Below are positions 36,769 to 47,328 of a DNA stretch of 64,000 nt, piece by piece (position 1 is the first letter of the stretch; each line of letters begins with the position of its first letter). A program made the position numbers and the translations under genes. The notes beneath the pieces were generated by a model. That model ran no database searches. It was not told the DNA's origin and worked only from the letters and a program-made list of their open reading frames with translations. The stretch covers positions 62,001 through 126,000 of the forward strand of contig NZ_CP101417.1 of assembly GCF_024339125.1 (NCBI RefSeq). Reading direction: 5' to 3'. This DNA is from Xanthomonas hortorum. GTDB lineage: Bacteria > Pseudomonadota > Gammaproteobacteria > Xanthomonadales > Xanthomonadaceae.

Positions 36769-38127
36769 TCAGGCGTTGCGATTGGCCGCCGAGCTACGCA
36801 GCACACTCACTGCGAAACCGCCGACCAGCAAGGCGCCACCGACCAGCAGGCCCCAGAGCAACCAGCGCTTCCAGTCGCGCGGCGTGGTGGCCGGCTGCAA
36901 TGCTGCATCGCCAGCCAGCGGCTGTGCCTGCGCGGCGACGCTGGCCTGGGCCGGTTGCCACTGCGCACCACGTTCGCGACGTAGCGCCTGCAGCATCGAG
37001 GCCAGCGGCGCTTCACCGCGTTGCACGCGCGCGCTGCCGGCAACCACTGCGTACGGCGGCTGGCCCTGCGCGAGAAACATCACTCGCTCCGGCTGGTAGC
37101 CCACACGCAGGGTCGGCACTGCGGTGCTGCGCCCTTGTGCGGCGAGCAGCCGCCACTGACGGTCGCGCACCGGTGCGGACAGCACTTGCGGCGGCGAGGC
37201 GGCCGCAGCGCCATTACCCAGACGATAGGCCAACCACGGCCCGGCCCGACGCTGCCACGGCGCATCGTCGGCATCCCGGCTTTCCACGATCCATTCGACC
37301 GCTTCGGCCTGACCGCCGCCGACATCGATCTGGGTGATCGGAAAGCGCCCCGGCAGGACGTACACCACGGCTGCGTCCTGCGCAGTGCCCGGCAGCTCCA
37401 GCCATTCCGAGTGGGTGAGCGCGGCGATGCCGTCCAGCTCCGCATCGACCACACGCAAGGCCGGCAGCTCGCCCGACACCGGCACGATGCGCAGATAACG
37501 AGCGCCCTCGTCCAATGCGATGCGCCGTTGCTGCAGACGCTGCGCCTGATTGTCCAGCGCCATCACGGTGGCGTCGGAGGCGAGCACGCGCCAGTCGCGC
37601 AGATCGTCGCTGCCTTCCACACGCAGTTGGGCCTGCACCGGCATATTGCCGTCCCAATCCAGCCACAGCGCGCGCACGCGATCGCGCAATGCGCTGGCAT
37701 CGATCAGCCAGCTGCCGCCGGCGCCCGCAGCTACCGATGTGCCGGTGGCAAAACGGCCTTCCAGCCGGCGCACCGCGCCACTGGCATCGCGCTCGGCGAT
37801 CAGCTGCAGATCGCCGTTGGCAGGCGCCGCACCCGCCGGTAGCGCAAACAACGGCAAGCGCTGCCGGCGTGGCGCGACGGCTGGCGCTGCGTCCACGGCG
37901 AGTAATGCAGTTGGCACCTCTTCGCCGCGCGCATCGATCACCGTGACATCGCGCAGCGCTGCGTCATCTGCGCTGCGATAGAGCGCATCGTTCAAGCTCA
38001 GCTGGTACATGCCGGCATCCGAGCCGGCGACCTGCAACGGCCATTGCTGACGATAGTCCTGGCGCACATCGGCCGCCTGCGCCATCAGCGGGACCAGCAG
38101 CAGCCATCCCCATTGCCTCGCTTTCAT
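36769..38127 (-). CDS. DUF3999 family exported membrane-anchored protein
   Basis: 452 residues, function unknown. Signal peptide MKARQWGWLLLVPLMAQA, a long beta-rich periplasmic region, and one C-terminal membrane helix (WLLWGLLVGGALLVGGFAV) with a short cytoplasmic tail. The family is regularly found next to DUF2339. The ATG overlaps the DUF2339 stop by 4 bases (ATGA), so they are coupled and probably form one envelope complex. The central region resembles galactose-binding-like beta domains, which might bind carbohydrate; this is a weak inference. Confidence 0.85.
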   Translation of the reverse strand: MKARQWGWLLLVPLMAQAADVRQDYRQQWPLQVAGSDAGMYQLSLNDALYRSADDAALRDVTVIDARGEEVPTALLAVDAAPAVAPRRQRLPLFALPAGAAPANGDLQLIAERDASGAVRRLEGRFATGTSVAAGAGGSWLIDASALRDRVRALWLDWDGNMPVQAQLRVEGSDDLRDWRVLASDATVMALDNQAQRLQQRRIALDEGARYLRIVPVSGELPALRVVDAELDGIAALTHSEWLELPGTAQDAAVVYVLPGRFPITQIDVGGGQAEAVEWIVESRDADDAPWQRRAGPWLAYRLGNGAAAASPPQVLSAPVRDRQWRLLAAQGRSTAVPTLRVGYQPERVMFLAQGQPPYAVVAGSARVQRGEAPLASMLQALRRERGAQWQPAQASVAAQAQPLAGDAALQPATTPRDWKRWLLWGLLVGGALLVGGFAVSVLRSSAANRNA

Positions 38128-40892
38128 GCCTGATCCTTTTCGACGCCATCGTCTGCGACAGCAGGTTCTTCAGCAACCGCCTGACGCGGCGGCGCCGGTG
38201 CCAGATAGCCCACCACGGTGCACAACAGGCCATAGGCCATGAACGAGCCGATGCCGAGCAAGTTGCCCAGATGCTGGCGATCGACCAGGACCAGCTTGGC
38301 CAATACCAGACCCATCAACAACGCCCCACCCAACCACAGACCGCGTTGACCGCGACGCGAGCCGATCACCCAGCCCAGCACGCCCAGCACGCTCCACACG
38401 ATGGTCAGACTGGTCTGCGACAAGGTGGCGTTGATCAAGGACGCATCCCACGCCACGCCCCCCCAGTGATGCACGCTGTGCAAGGTGCTGCCGGTGATCA
38501 ACACCCAGCCCAGCACGCCCAGCGCCGTCACACGCCACCGTTGCAAGGCCAACGGCGCTTGCGCAGACCATGCCCAACGGGCAAGCAAGGCCAGCACGGC
38601 CAGTTGCGCCAGCTCGGCCGGATTGAACACGGGCAACCACGGCAATGGCGCGGCGCTCACCGGATCCAGCAATACGATCAACCAGCCGATGCCCAGCACC
38701 GCGAATACGCAACTCAGCAAGGCATTGCGCGCAGGATCGAAGCTTGCCCCCTGCGGCCACGCCAGCCACGGCCAACGCAGCAGACCCACGGCCGCCACAG
38801 CAAGCCAGGGCGAGGCGAGCAAGGCGCAACGCCAACCATTGGCGAGCACGAAGGCATCGGCCAACCAGGCCGCGCCCAACGACACCACCAACGGCCACAG
38901 CAACCACCAGATGAACTGCGCGGCCACAGCGCCGGCACCGTGCTGCATGCGCAAGCACCACAGCGCACGCGCACCGGCCAACGCAAACGCCAACCACGCC
39001 AACGCGCCCCAATGCGCGAACGGCTGGGTATGCGCATGGCTCTGCCACAGTGCCAGCGGCACGGCCAGCGCCAGCCCGGACATCACCGTCCACACTAACG
39101 CCGTTGCCGGGCGACGACGATGGACTTCGGCCGCCATCCACAGCGTAAGCGCGATAAAGCCCAGCAGCAGATCCGGTTCGCTGCGCAGATCGCCAGCAAA
39201 ACTGAAGATCTCGTGCACGCCGCAGAACGTCCACCAGCCCAGCCCCCACAGATACGCAACCAGTGCACGCCGTGGCTGCCCTGCATCGCGCAGGAACCAG
39301 GCACTGGCGCAGCCGGCAATGGCAAGCAGCAAGGTGCTCATGCAGGTGGCATTTGCAATGGCCAACACGTCGTAACGCCACGCATCCACGCCGAAGGCGA
39401 CGCCGACCGCCGCAAACAACTGCAGCGCCACACCGCTGAACTGCGAGATGCGTCGCTGCTGCCGCAAGCCCAACCACAACAAGCCCACACCTTCGAGTGC
39501 GAACACGCTGGCGGTGGCACGCGCCGACAATGCCAACGGCACCGCCAGCGTTGCAAAGCCCACCGCCAGCATCGCGTGTGCTTCGCCCAGCAAGCGCGTG
39601 GAGGCACGTCGCAGCAGCCAGCTCGCCAGACCCGCGTACAGCACCGCCACGGCCAGCGCGCACAAGGCCAGCGGCAACCGATCGCCTTCCAACAGACGCG
39701 CCTGCAACGCGAACGCCACCAGCGGTGTGCCGAACAACAGGCTGCCGTCGATGACCTTGCCTGCACTGCCATCGCCGCGGCGCGCATGCAGCACCGGAAT
39801 CGCCACATACATGGCGAAGAACAACAGCAGGAACGGCTCGGTACTGGCGAATTTTGCCGGGCTGTATTGCAGCGCGCCCCACAGCGTGCCGATGCCGAAG
39901 GTGAAGGCGAATCCGAGCAGGTTCAGCACCCGCCACGGACGCGTCCAGGCGATCGCCACGATGCCGGCGTTGAGCACGGCGTAATACGAGAACAGTGCAA
40001 CATGATTGCCGCTGCCGGTGGATAGCCAGATCGGCGCGAGGAAGCCGGCCAATACACCGAGCACCGCCAGCGTGCGCGAATCCTGCACCACCGCCAGCAC
40101 GCACATGCCGGCAATCAGCACCACGCTGATGCCCATCGCCAGGCTGGCGCCCAACAGTCCATACAACTTGAAGGCAGCGAACACGGTAAGCAACAAGCCG
40201 CCGATGGCGCCGCCCTGCAAGGCCAACGCAAAGCCCGGGCGCTGCAGCCGCTGCTTCCAGCCGAAGACCAGGCCGGCCAATGCGAGCACGCTGATCCCGG
40301 CCAGCCGCAGCTCGACCGGCATGCGCATCCAGCCCTGGTCGCTGGCGTACTTCAACAACGACGCCACACCGGCCAGCAACACCAGCATGCCGACCTTGAC
40401 CGGCACATTGCCTTCGGTGAACCAGCGCTTCACTGCGCTGGCTGCGCGCGCGATCGGGCCGGGTTCGGATGGGATGTATTGCGATTGCTGCTGTGGCTGT
40501 GGCTCAGCCTGCGCAGGCGCAGTGGACGAAGTCGGCGCATCGCCAGCGCTACGCGCTGCCGAAGACGCTGGAGCTTCTGCCGGCAATGATGGCGGCATCG
40601 TCACGACAGACACCGGTGCAGCTTGCAGGTCTGCTGCGCGAGGCGAGTCGGGTTCGCCAAATGTAGACACACCGACATCGGATGCGTCTTGCTGCGGCTC
40701 CCACGTCCTGAAAGGCGTTGGCATTGGGGTATGCACTGCTGCCGCATCTGCGGCCCCCGCCCCACTGGCCTGCCACTGCGCAAGCCGCTGCTCCAGCGAA
40801 TCCACGCGTCGCCGCAACCCGGCAATCCACACCAGTGCGATCACCAATCCCACCGGCAACGCAAGCAGAAACAGTACTACCAGCCCGATCAT
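38124..40892 (-). CDS. DUF2339 polytopic inner-membrane protein
   Basis: 922 residues, function unknown. An N-terminal helix (MIGLVVLFLLALPVGLVIAL) is followed by a coiled-coil-like RRRVDSLEQRLA segment, then a Pro/Ala/Gln-rich linker (to about residue 140), then roughly two dozen membrane helices to the end. ATG 40892 is chosen because it starts the first helix directly and has a GGA ribosome-binding site; 18 extra upstream codons are possible. It is paired with DUF3999 by a 4-base overlap. The many helices resemble transporters or polymerases of envelope polymers, but there is no specific evidence. Confidence 0.86.
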   Translation of the reverse strand: MIGLVVLFLLALPVGLVIALVWIAGLRRRVDSLEQRLAQWQASGAGAADAAAVHTPMPTPFRTWEPQQDASDVGVSTFGEPDSPRAADLQAAPVSVVTMPPSLPAEAPASSAARSAGDAPTSSTAPAQAEPQPQQQSQYIPSEPGPIARAASAVKRWFTEGNVPVKVGMLVLLAGVASLLKYASDQGWMRMPVELRLAGISVLALAGLVFGWKQRLQRPGFALALQGGAIGGLLLTVFAAFKLYGLLGASLAMGISVVLIAGMCVLAVVQDSRTLAVLGVLAGFLAPIWLSTGSGNHVALFSYYAVLNAGIVAIAWTRPWRVLNLLGFAFTFGIGTLWGALQYSPAKFASTEPFLLLFFAMYVAIPVLHARRGDGSAGKVIDGSLLFGTPLVAFALQARLLEGDRLPLALCALAVAVLYAGLASWLLRRASTRLLGEAHAMLAVGFATLAVPLALSARATASVFALEGVGLLWLGLRQQRRISQFSGVALQLFAAVGVAFGVDAWRYDVLAIANATCMSTLLLAIAGCASAWFLRDAGQPRRALVAYLWGLGWWTFCGVHEIFSFAGDLRSEPDLLLGFIALTLWMAAEVHRRRPATALVWTVMSGLALAVPLALWQSHAHTQPFAHWGALAWLAFALAGARALWCLRMQHGAGAVAAQFIWWLLWPLVVSLGAAWLADAFVLANGWRCALLASPWLAVAAVGLLRWPWLAWPQGASFDPARNALLSCVFAVLGIGWLIVLLDPVSAAPLPWLPVFNPAELAQLAVLALLARWAWSAQAPLALQRWRVTALGVLGWVLITGSTLHSVHHWGGVAWDASLINATLSQTSLTIVWSVLGVLGWVIGSRRGQRGLWLGGALLMGLVLAKLVLVDRQHLGNLLGIGSFMAYGLLCTVVGYLAPAPPRQAVAEEPAVADDGVEKDQA

Positions 40893-41051
40893 CGTTTCCA
40901 ACGCAGCAACCCCCTGAGTCGGCATCCGGCCGAATGCGCGAACCATACAGGCTCAGGACGCGTCTGGGCAGCCAAGCCGGGGGGAAATCTCTGCGACGCG
41001 ATGACGTCAGCAGCTCCGGGACGCAATGGCTGCACGTACGCAAGCGCGCCC

Positions 41052-41079
41052 AAAAAAACGCCCGGAGAACCGGGCGTTT
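41052..41079 (-). terminator. Intrinsic terminator after the BamE-like gene
   Basis: A perfect 10-bp stem (41056-41065 with 41070-41079), loop AGAA; on the minus strand it is followed by seven T (41052-41058). Confidence 0.88.
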
Positions 41080-41084
41080 CAAAC

Positions 41085-41555
41085 TTATTCGCGGTAGCCG
41101 CTGTCGTTCTTGTTGTGGATGATCCAGATCAAGTTGCCGCCGGTATCCATCGACTTGCCAGCGAAGACCAGACGGCCCTGGCCCTTGTAGGCCATCTCGT
41201 ACCGGTAACGGTCGCCGCCGAAGAAAAACGGAATGAACGCCTTGCCAGTCACGTACGAACCCTGGTCATTCGGCTGCCCGATCAGATCGGTCACCTGCTT
41301 CATCGGCATGCCGATCTGCAACTGGGTGAACTTGCTGCCCGGCGCAGGCTTGCCGGTGATCTCGCCCTCGTAATCGTTGACGCCCTTGACCGTCTCGCCA
41401 TAGCCGGCCTCGACGTCGGACGACTTGATCACTTCACCATCGGCATTCATCCAGGCCGGCGTACCGCTCTGCTTTTTCGCCGCCCAACTGTTCAACGGAG
41501 CCGAAAACGCAATCACCACACCGAGCGCCAATGCGCCCGCCAGAAATTTATTCAT
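41085..41555 (-). CDS. SmpA/OmlA (BamE-like) exported protein
   Basis: 156 residues with a signal peptide (MNKFLAGALALGVVIAFSAPLNSWA). The conserved FTQLQIGMPMKQVTDLIGQP is the SmpA/OmlA motif, followed by a two-strand GDRYRYEMAYKGQGRLVF hairpin. BamE is a lipoprotein of the outer-membrane assembly machine; this protein lacks a lipobox cysteine and is longer, so it is a paralogue or a different periplasmic member. ATG 41555 is chosen by signal-peptide start; an alternative ATG lies 7 codons upstream. It lies between the gap gene and DUF2339, with terminators on both sides, so it is a single-gene unit. Confidence 0.82.
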   Translation of the reverse strand: MNKFLAGALALGVVIAFSAPLNSWAAKKQSGTPAWMNADGEVIKSSDVEAGYGETVKGVNDYEGEITGKPAPGSKFTQLQIGMPMKQVTDLIGQPNDQGSYVTGKAFIPFFFGGDRYRYEMAYKGQGRLVFAGKSMDTGGNLIWIIHNKNDSGYRE

Positions 41556-41715
41556 CGTTATGTTCTCTCGATCCATGGAGTTCCCCGATCCTTCGTACAC
41601 GACACGGGAACGGCCGCCGTGCGCGCAAATTAGCGCACGTGAGCCTCTCAAAGTCCACATCTTGTACTGGCGACGAAGCGGTAACGGCGCATGTCCACAT
41701 CACATTCCGACAGAC

Positions 41716-41748
41716 AAAAAACGAAAGGCCCCGGCATGCCGGGGCCTT
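41716..41748 (-). terminator. Intrinsic terminator after gap
   Basis: A perfect 10-bp stem (41725-41734 with 41739-41748), loop CATG, followed on the minus strand by TTTCG and six T (41716-41721). Confidence 0.85.
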
Positions 41749-41772
41749 CAACGCGTCGCCTAAGCGCGCGAT

Positions 41773-43355
<1,583 letters not shown>

Positions 43356-43868
43356 ATGCGTCGCACCCTTCTCTCTCTGGTTCTGGCTCTGGCCGCCACC
43401 CCGGCGCTGGCTGGCGGCGTGATGCATTACACCGAAAAGGCAACGCTGCCCGCCGATGGCGAAGCGCGCGAAGTGGCTGCACTGTTCGACACCTGGAACG
43501 CGGCGCTGGCCACCGGCAACCCGCACAAGGTGGCCGATCTGTACGCACCGGACGGTGTGCTGCTGCCGACCGTCTCCAACGAAGTGCGCGCCTCGCGGGC
43601 GCAGATCGAAAAGTACTTTGAGATGTTCCTGACCAAGAAGCCGCAGGGCGTCGTCAACTACCGCACCGTGCGCGTACTCGATGAGGACAGCGCGGTGGAC
43701 GCCGGTGTCTATACCTTCACGCTGACCGACAAGGACGGCAAGAAGAGCAAGGTGCAGGCGCGCTACACCTTCGTGTACGAAAAGCGTGACGACAAGTGGC
43801 TGATCATCAACCACCACAGCTCGGCGATGCCGGAAGTGGATGCGCCCAAGGTCGCCAAGGTCAAGTAA
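43356..43868 (+). CDS. SgcJ/EcaC-type NTF2-fold exported protein
   Basis: 170 residues with a signal peptide (MRRTLLSLVLALAATPALA). The rest matches the SgcJ/EcaC (DUF4440/CaMKII-association-like) NTF2 fold: VAALFDTWNAALATGNPHKVADLYAPDG near the N-terminus and DDKWLIINHHSS near the end. Members often bind small ligands; the catalytic role is unproven. A GGAG ribosome-binding site precedes the ATG. It lies upstream of the OmpW genes on the same strand but is separated by a 287-bp region with a hairpin and an FNR site. Confidence 0.82.
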   Translation: MRRTLLSLVLALAATPALAGGVMHYTEKATLPADGEAREVAALFDTWNAALATGNPHKVADLYAPDGVLLPTVSNEVRASRAQIEKYFEMFLTKKPQGVVNYRTVRVLDEDSAVDAGVYTFTLTDKDGKKSKVQARYTFVYEKRDDKWLIINHHSSAMPEVDAPKVAKVK

Positions 43869-43916
43869 GTGCTCGATCCCTGCAGCCATCCGCTCGCTGC
43901 CTGCTCCATCGCGCAT

Positions 43917-43953
43917 GCAAGCGGCGGTGTTCCTCCCCCGCCGCCGCTTGCAC
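43917..43953 (+). terminator. Strong hairpin after the SgcJ-like gene
   Basis: Arms 43917-43928 and 43942-43953 are perfectly complementary (12 bp). No T tract follows, so it may be a transcript end stabiliser instead of an intrinsic terminator. Confidence 0.55.
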
Positions 43954-44081
43954 AAGGCGCATCGCGTTGCACCTCGGACGCGATGCGCCGGTGCGATCAC
44001 CGCCACGGCGCGCACCGCTGTTGTCAATGCCAGCTCCTGCTCACACCGCTGCATGACCCACAGCGTCATGGCGCCAACGGA

Positions 44082-44095
44082 TTGATCAGGATCAA
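44082..44095. promoter_or_regulatory. Perfect FNR-type site upstream of ompW
   Basis: TTGATCAGGATCAA equals the FNR consensus TTGAT-N4-ATCAA at every position. It is centred about 67 bp before the OmpW start codon, within the range for activation of a promoter located in between. Confidence 0.8.
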
Positions 44096-44155
44096 GGCAG
44101 CCCTCGGGCAAACCCTCAAGACTTACTCCATCTTCTGCACACAACGAGAATTTCT

Positions 44156-44779
44156 ATGCGCATGCGCTCTACCCTTCTGCTCGCCGGCCTGGCCGCCAGC
44201 TTTGCCAGCGTCCCCGCATTGGCTCAATCCAAAGGCGACTGGACGGTTGCCGTCGGCGCCCACCAGGTCGCGCCCAAATCCGATAACGGCCGTCTGGTCG
44301 GCGGCACGCTCGAAGCAGACGTCGGCAAGGACATCAAGCCGACCTTCACTGCGGAATACTTCATTGCCGACAACCTGGGCATCGAAGTTCTGGCTGCGCT
44401 GCCGTTCGAGCACGACATCGCGCTCCGCGGCATGGGGCGTGTCGGCAGCACCAAGCATCTGCCGCCGGTGATTTCGCTGCAGTACCACTTCAACAGCCAG
44501 GGCAAGCTCTCGCCGTTCGTTGGCGCGGGTATCAATTACACCCGTTTCTTCAGCACCGACACCCGCGGCGCGCTGGCCGGCAGCGATCTGGAACTGGACG
44601 ATTCCTGGGGCCTTGCCCTGCATGCAGGCGTGGACTACAAGCTCAGCGAGCGCGGCGCCCTGCGCGTGAACCTGCGTTGGATCGATATCGACACCGAAGC
44701 CAGCCTCGATGGCAACCGCATCGGCACGGTCAACATCGACCCGCTGGTCTATGGCGTGGCGTACGTGCACCGGTTCTGA
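44156..44779 (+). CDS. ompW: OmpW-family outer-membrane porin, copy 1
   Basis: 207 residues: signal peptide (to ALAQ, about residue 24), then an eight-stranded barrel ending in Phe (YGVAYVHRF). OmpW motifs: PTFTAEYFIADNLGIEVLAA, PPVISLQYHF, SPFVGAGINYTRFF and a C-terminal Asp-Pro-Leu-Val-Tyr-Gly segment. OmpW proteins form narrow hydrophobic channels. It has a tandem paralogue 116 bp downstream. The FNR-type site upstream suggests oxygen control, as in E. coli ompW. Confidence 0.92.
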   Translation: MRMRSTLLLAGLAASFASVPALAQSKGDWTVAVGAHQVAPKSDNGRLVGGTLEADVGKDIKPTFTAEYFIADNLGIEVLAALPFEHDIALRGMGRVGSTKHLPPVISLQYHFNSQGKLSPFVGAGINYTRFFSTDTRGALAGSDLELDDSWGLALHAGVDYKLSERGALRVNLRWIDIDTEASLDGNRIGTVNIDPLVYGVAYVHRF

Positions 44780-44895
44780 TCCACTGCGTGCGCGGTGCAT
44801 CTCTGGCACACTGGGCGTCCAGGGACGTGCATCCACCGCCGGAGTTGCGGACAGGTTGGTCACGTCGACCGCCTGTCCGACCTACCGGGGATTCC

Positions 44896-45510
44896 ATGAG
44901 CATGCTGATCCGTACCGCCCTCGCCATCGCACTGGCCGCTTCGGCCACACCCGCCCTTGCACAGTCGGCCGGCCACTGGACCACCGGCTACGGTGCCGGC
45001 TATGTCTCGCCCAAATCCGACAGCGGCACCTTCGGCGGCACGCGTGCCGAGATCAAGGGCGCACCGGCGCTGTCGTTCACCTACGAATACTTCATCCGCA
45101 ACAATCTCGGCATCGAGGTGCACGCTGCCGTCTCGGGCAAGCACGATCTGGAACTCGACGGTATCGGCAAGGTGGGGAGCTACTGGTCGGTGCCGCCGAG
45201 CGTGCTGTTGCAGTACCACATCAACGGCTACGGCACGGTGTCGCCGTTCGTGGGTGTGGGCATCAACTACACCACCTTTCTCGGTGAAGACGTCGATGAT
45301 GCATTCGGCAATGGCGATCTGAGCTTCGACGATTCGGTGGGCGCCACCGCGCATGTCGGGGTGGACTTCATCTTCAACGAGCGCAGCGGCTTGCGCGTGG
45401 ATGCGCGCTGGACCGGCTCGCAAAGCAACGTCGACTTCAACGGCGCGCGGCTGGGCAAGGCGAAGATCGATCCGCTGACCTATGGCGTGTCCTACCTGGT
45501 GTACTTCTGA
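44896..45510 (+). CDS. OmpW-family outer-membrane porin, copy 2
   Basis: 204 residues, same layout as copy 1: signal peptide ending ALAQ, LSFTYEYFIRNNLGIEVHAA, PPSVLLQYHINGYG, SPFVGVGINYTTFL and a terminal Phe (YGVSYLVYF). ATG 44896 is chosen because it begins the signal peptide; a longer frame upstream runs back into copy 1. The two copies are diverged and probably arose by an old tandem duplication. No FNR site is seen in the 116-bp gap, so it may rely on the upstream promoter. Confidence 0.92.
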   Translation: MSMLIRTALAIALAASATPALAQSAGHWTTGYGAGYVSPKSDSGTFGGTRAEIKGAPALSFTYEYFIRNNLGIEVHAAVSGKHDLELDGIGKVGSYWSVPPSVLLQYHINGYGTVSPFVGVGINYTTFLGEDVDDAFGNGDLSFDDSVGATAHVGVDFIFNERSGLRVDARWTGSQSNVDFNGARLGKAKIDPLTYGVSYLVYF

Positions 45511-45598
45511 TCGTATTGCCGACGCCATGCTGAGGCGTGGCCGTCGTGCGACCGGGACGGCCATCAAACCGTCCCAAAGCGATGCGTACAATTACGGG

Positions 45599-46414
45599 AT
45601 GAAGACCTTTTCCACTTATGTTGTCGTTCTTGCCGCCGCCGTTGCCGCGGCACTCCAGCCCATGACCGCATTCGCCTGGGGCCCGCAGGGCCACCGCTTG
45701 GTGGCGCGCGTTGCAGAAACCGAACTGACGCCGCAAGCGCGTGCGCAGGTGGCGCAATTGCTGGCAGGCGAGTCGAATCCGAGCCTGGCCGGGGTCGCGA
45801 CCTGGGCCGATGAACTGCGCGAACACGATCCGGATCTGGGCAAGCGCTCCGGGCCCTGGCATTACGTCAACCTGGGTGAACACGAGTGCGGCTACGTGCC
45901 GGCGCGCGACTGCCCGGATGGCAATTGCGTGATCGCCGCGCTCGAGCAGCAAACCGCGTTGCTTGCCGATCGCAGCCAGCCGTTGGACGTGCGGCGGCAG
46001 GCATTGAAGTTCGTGGTGCATTTTGTCGGCGACATCCATCAGCCCATGCATGCCGGCTACGCGCACGACAAGGGCGGCAATACGTTCCAGCTGCAGGTCG
46101 ATGGCAAGGGCAGCAACCTGCATGCGCTGTGGGACAGCGGCATGCTCAACCACAGCCACCTCAACGACGATGCGTATCTGCCACGTCTGCTGGCGTTGCC
46201 GGCTGCCGCTGCAATGTCTCCGGTGCTGCCGCCGCCCGCTGCTGCCTGGGCGCAGGCGTCGTGCAAGATCGCGATCACGCCGGGCGTGTATCCGAGCGAG
46301 CATGTAGTGCCGGATAACTACATCGCCACCTATCGTCCGATCGCCGAGACGCAATTGCGGCTTGCCGGCGACCGACTCGCCGCCGTGCTCAATGCGGCGC
46401 TGGCCGCCCCCTGA
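45599..46414 (+). CDS. S1/P1-type secreted zinc nuclease
   Basis: 271 residues. The signal peptide ends FA|WGPQGH, leaving Trp as the mature N-terminus, which is a zinc ligand in this family. Other zinc ligands are visible in WADELREHDPD, GPWHYVN, HFVGDIHQPMHAG and NLHALWDS. The S1/P1 family degrades single-stranded DNA and RNA and removes 3' phosphates. It probably acts in the periplasm or outside the cell, for nucleotide scavenging. It is placed after the OmpW genes and 13 bp before the metallo-hydrolase start, probably one transcript with the latter. Confidence 0.93.
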   Translation: MKTFSTYVVVLAAAVAAALQPMTAFAWGPQGHRLVARVAETELTPQARAQVAQLLAGESNPSLAGVATWADELREHDPDLGKRSGPWHYVNLGEHECGYVPARDCPDGNCVIAALEQQTALLADRSQPLDVRRQALKFVVHFVGDIHQPMHAGYAHDKGGNTFQLQVDGKGSNLHALWDSGMLNHSHLNDDAYLPRLLALPAAAAMSPVLPPPAAAWAQASCKIAITPGVYPSEHVVPDNYIATYRPIAETQLRLAGDRLAAVLNAALAAP

Positions 46415-46427
46415 GATGGAGACGCCG

Positions 46428-47252
46428 ATGCAGCCCGAAGTCCTTACGTTCTTCCACGCCGACAGCAACACCTTCACCTATGTGGTCGCCGATGCGGCAA
46501 CCGGTGCAGCGGCGGTGATCGACCCGGCGCTGGACTATGCGGCCGACACCGGCGAGGTCAGCACGTGCGCCGCGCAGGCCATCGTCGATGCCATCGCCGA
46601 ACACGGCTGGCAGGTGCACTGGCTGCTGGAAACCCATGCGCATGCCGATCACCTGTCTGCCGCGCAATGGCTCAAACAACAGTGGCCACAAGCGCGCATC
46701 GGCATCGGCGAAGGCATTCGGGATGTGCAGCAGACGCTTGCGCCCCATTACGCATTGCCGGAAGGTTTTCGTGCCGATGGCTCGCAGTTCGATCACCTGT
46801 TCGCAGATGACGAACGCTTCCAGCTCGGTGGCATCCAGGCGCGCGTCATCGCGGTGCCCGGGCATACCAGCGACAGCATTGCGTATCTGATCGGCGATGC
46901 GCTGTTTCCCGGCGATTCGTTGTTCATGCCCGACGCGGGCACGGCGCGCTGCGATTTTCCCGGTGGCGATGCGCGGCAACTGTTTGCCTCGATCCAGCGC
47001 ATGTACGCGCTGCCGGAAGACACACGTGTGTTCGTCTGCCACGACTACGGCCCAGGCGGTCGCGCTGTGGCGCATCAGACCAGTATTGGCGAACAGCGGC
47101 GCGGCAATATCCATGTGCGCGATGGCGTCGAGATCGAGGCGTTCGTGGCGCAGCGGCAGGCGCGCGATGCCACCTTGCCCGAGCCCAAGCTGATCCGGCC
47201 GGCACTGCAGGCCAATCTCCAGGCTGGCCGATGCGGCAGCGTGGATCGGTAA
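46428..47252 (+). CDS. ETHE1-like metallo-beta-lactamase-fold persulfide dioxygenase
   Basis: 274 residues. The metal motif THAHADH (69-75), the PGHTSDS loop, and GDSLFMPDAGTARCDFPGGDA followed by VCHDYGPG are the pattern of ETHE1/Blh-type enzymes, mononuclear iron proteins that oxidise glutathione persulfide to sulfite. The start ATG 46428 has GGAG 7 bases upstream; an ATG four codons earlier is less likely. It links to sulfide detoxification and so connects functionally to the sulfur genes elsewhere in the window. Predicted cytoplasmic. No BigR-like repressor is adjacent. Confidence 0.85.
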   Translation: MQPEVLTFFHADSNTFTYVVADAATGAAAVIDPALDYAADTGEVSTCAAQAIVDAIAEHGWQVHWLLETHAHADHLSAAQWLKQQWPQARIGIGEGIRDVQQTLAPHYALPEGFRADGSQFDHLFADDERFQLGGIQARVIAVPGHTSDSIAYLIGDALFPGDSLFMPDAGTARCDFPGGDARQLFASIQRMYALPEDTRVFVCHDYGPGGRAVAHQTSIGEQRRGNIHVRDGVEIEAFVAQRQARDATLPEPKLIRPALQANLQAGRCGSVDR

Positions 47253-47328
47253 CGTTCCGGTGTGGTCGCCACGCGGCGCACGGGGTGCAGCCGCTATGAT
47301 CGGTCTCTGACCCTGCTGGAGCTTACCC

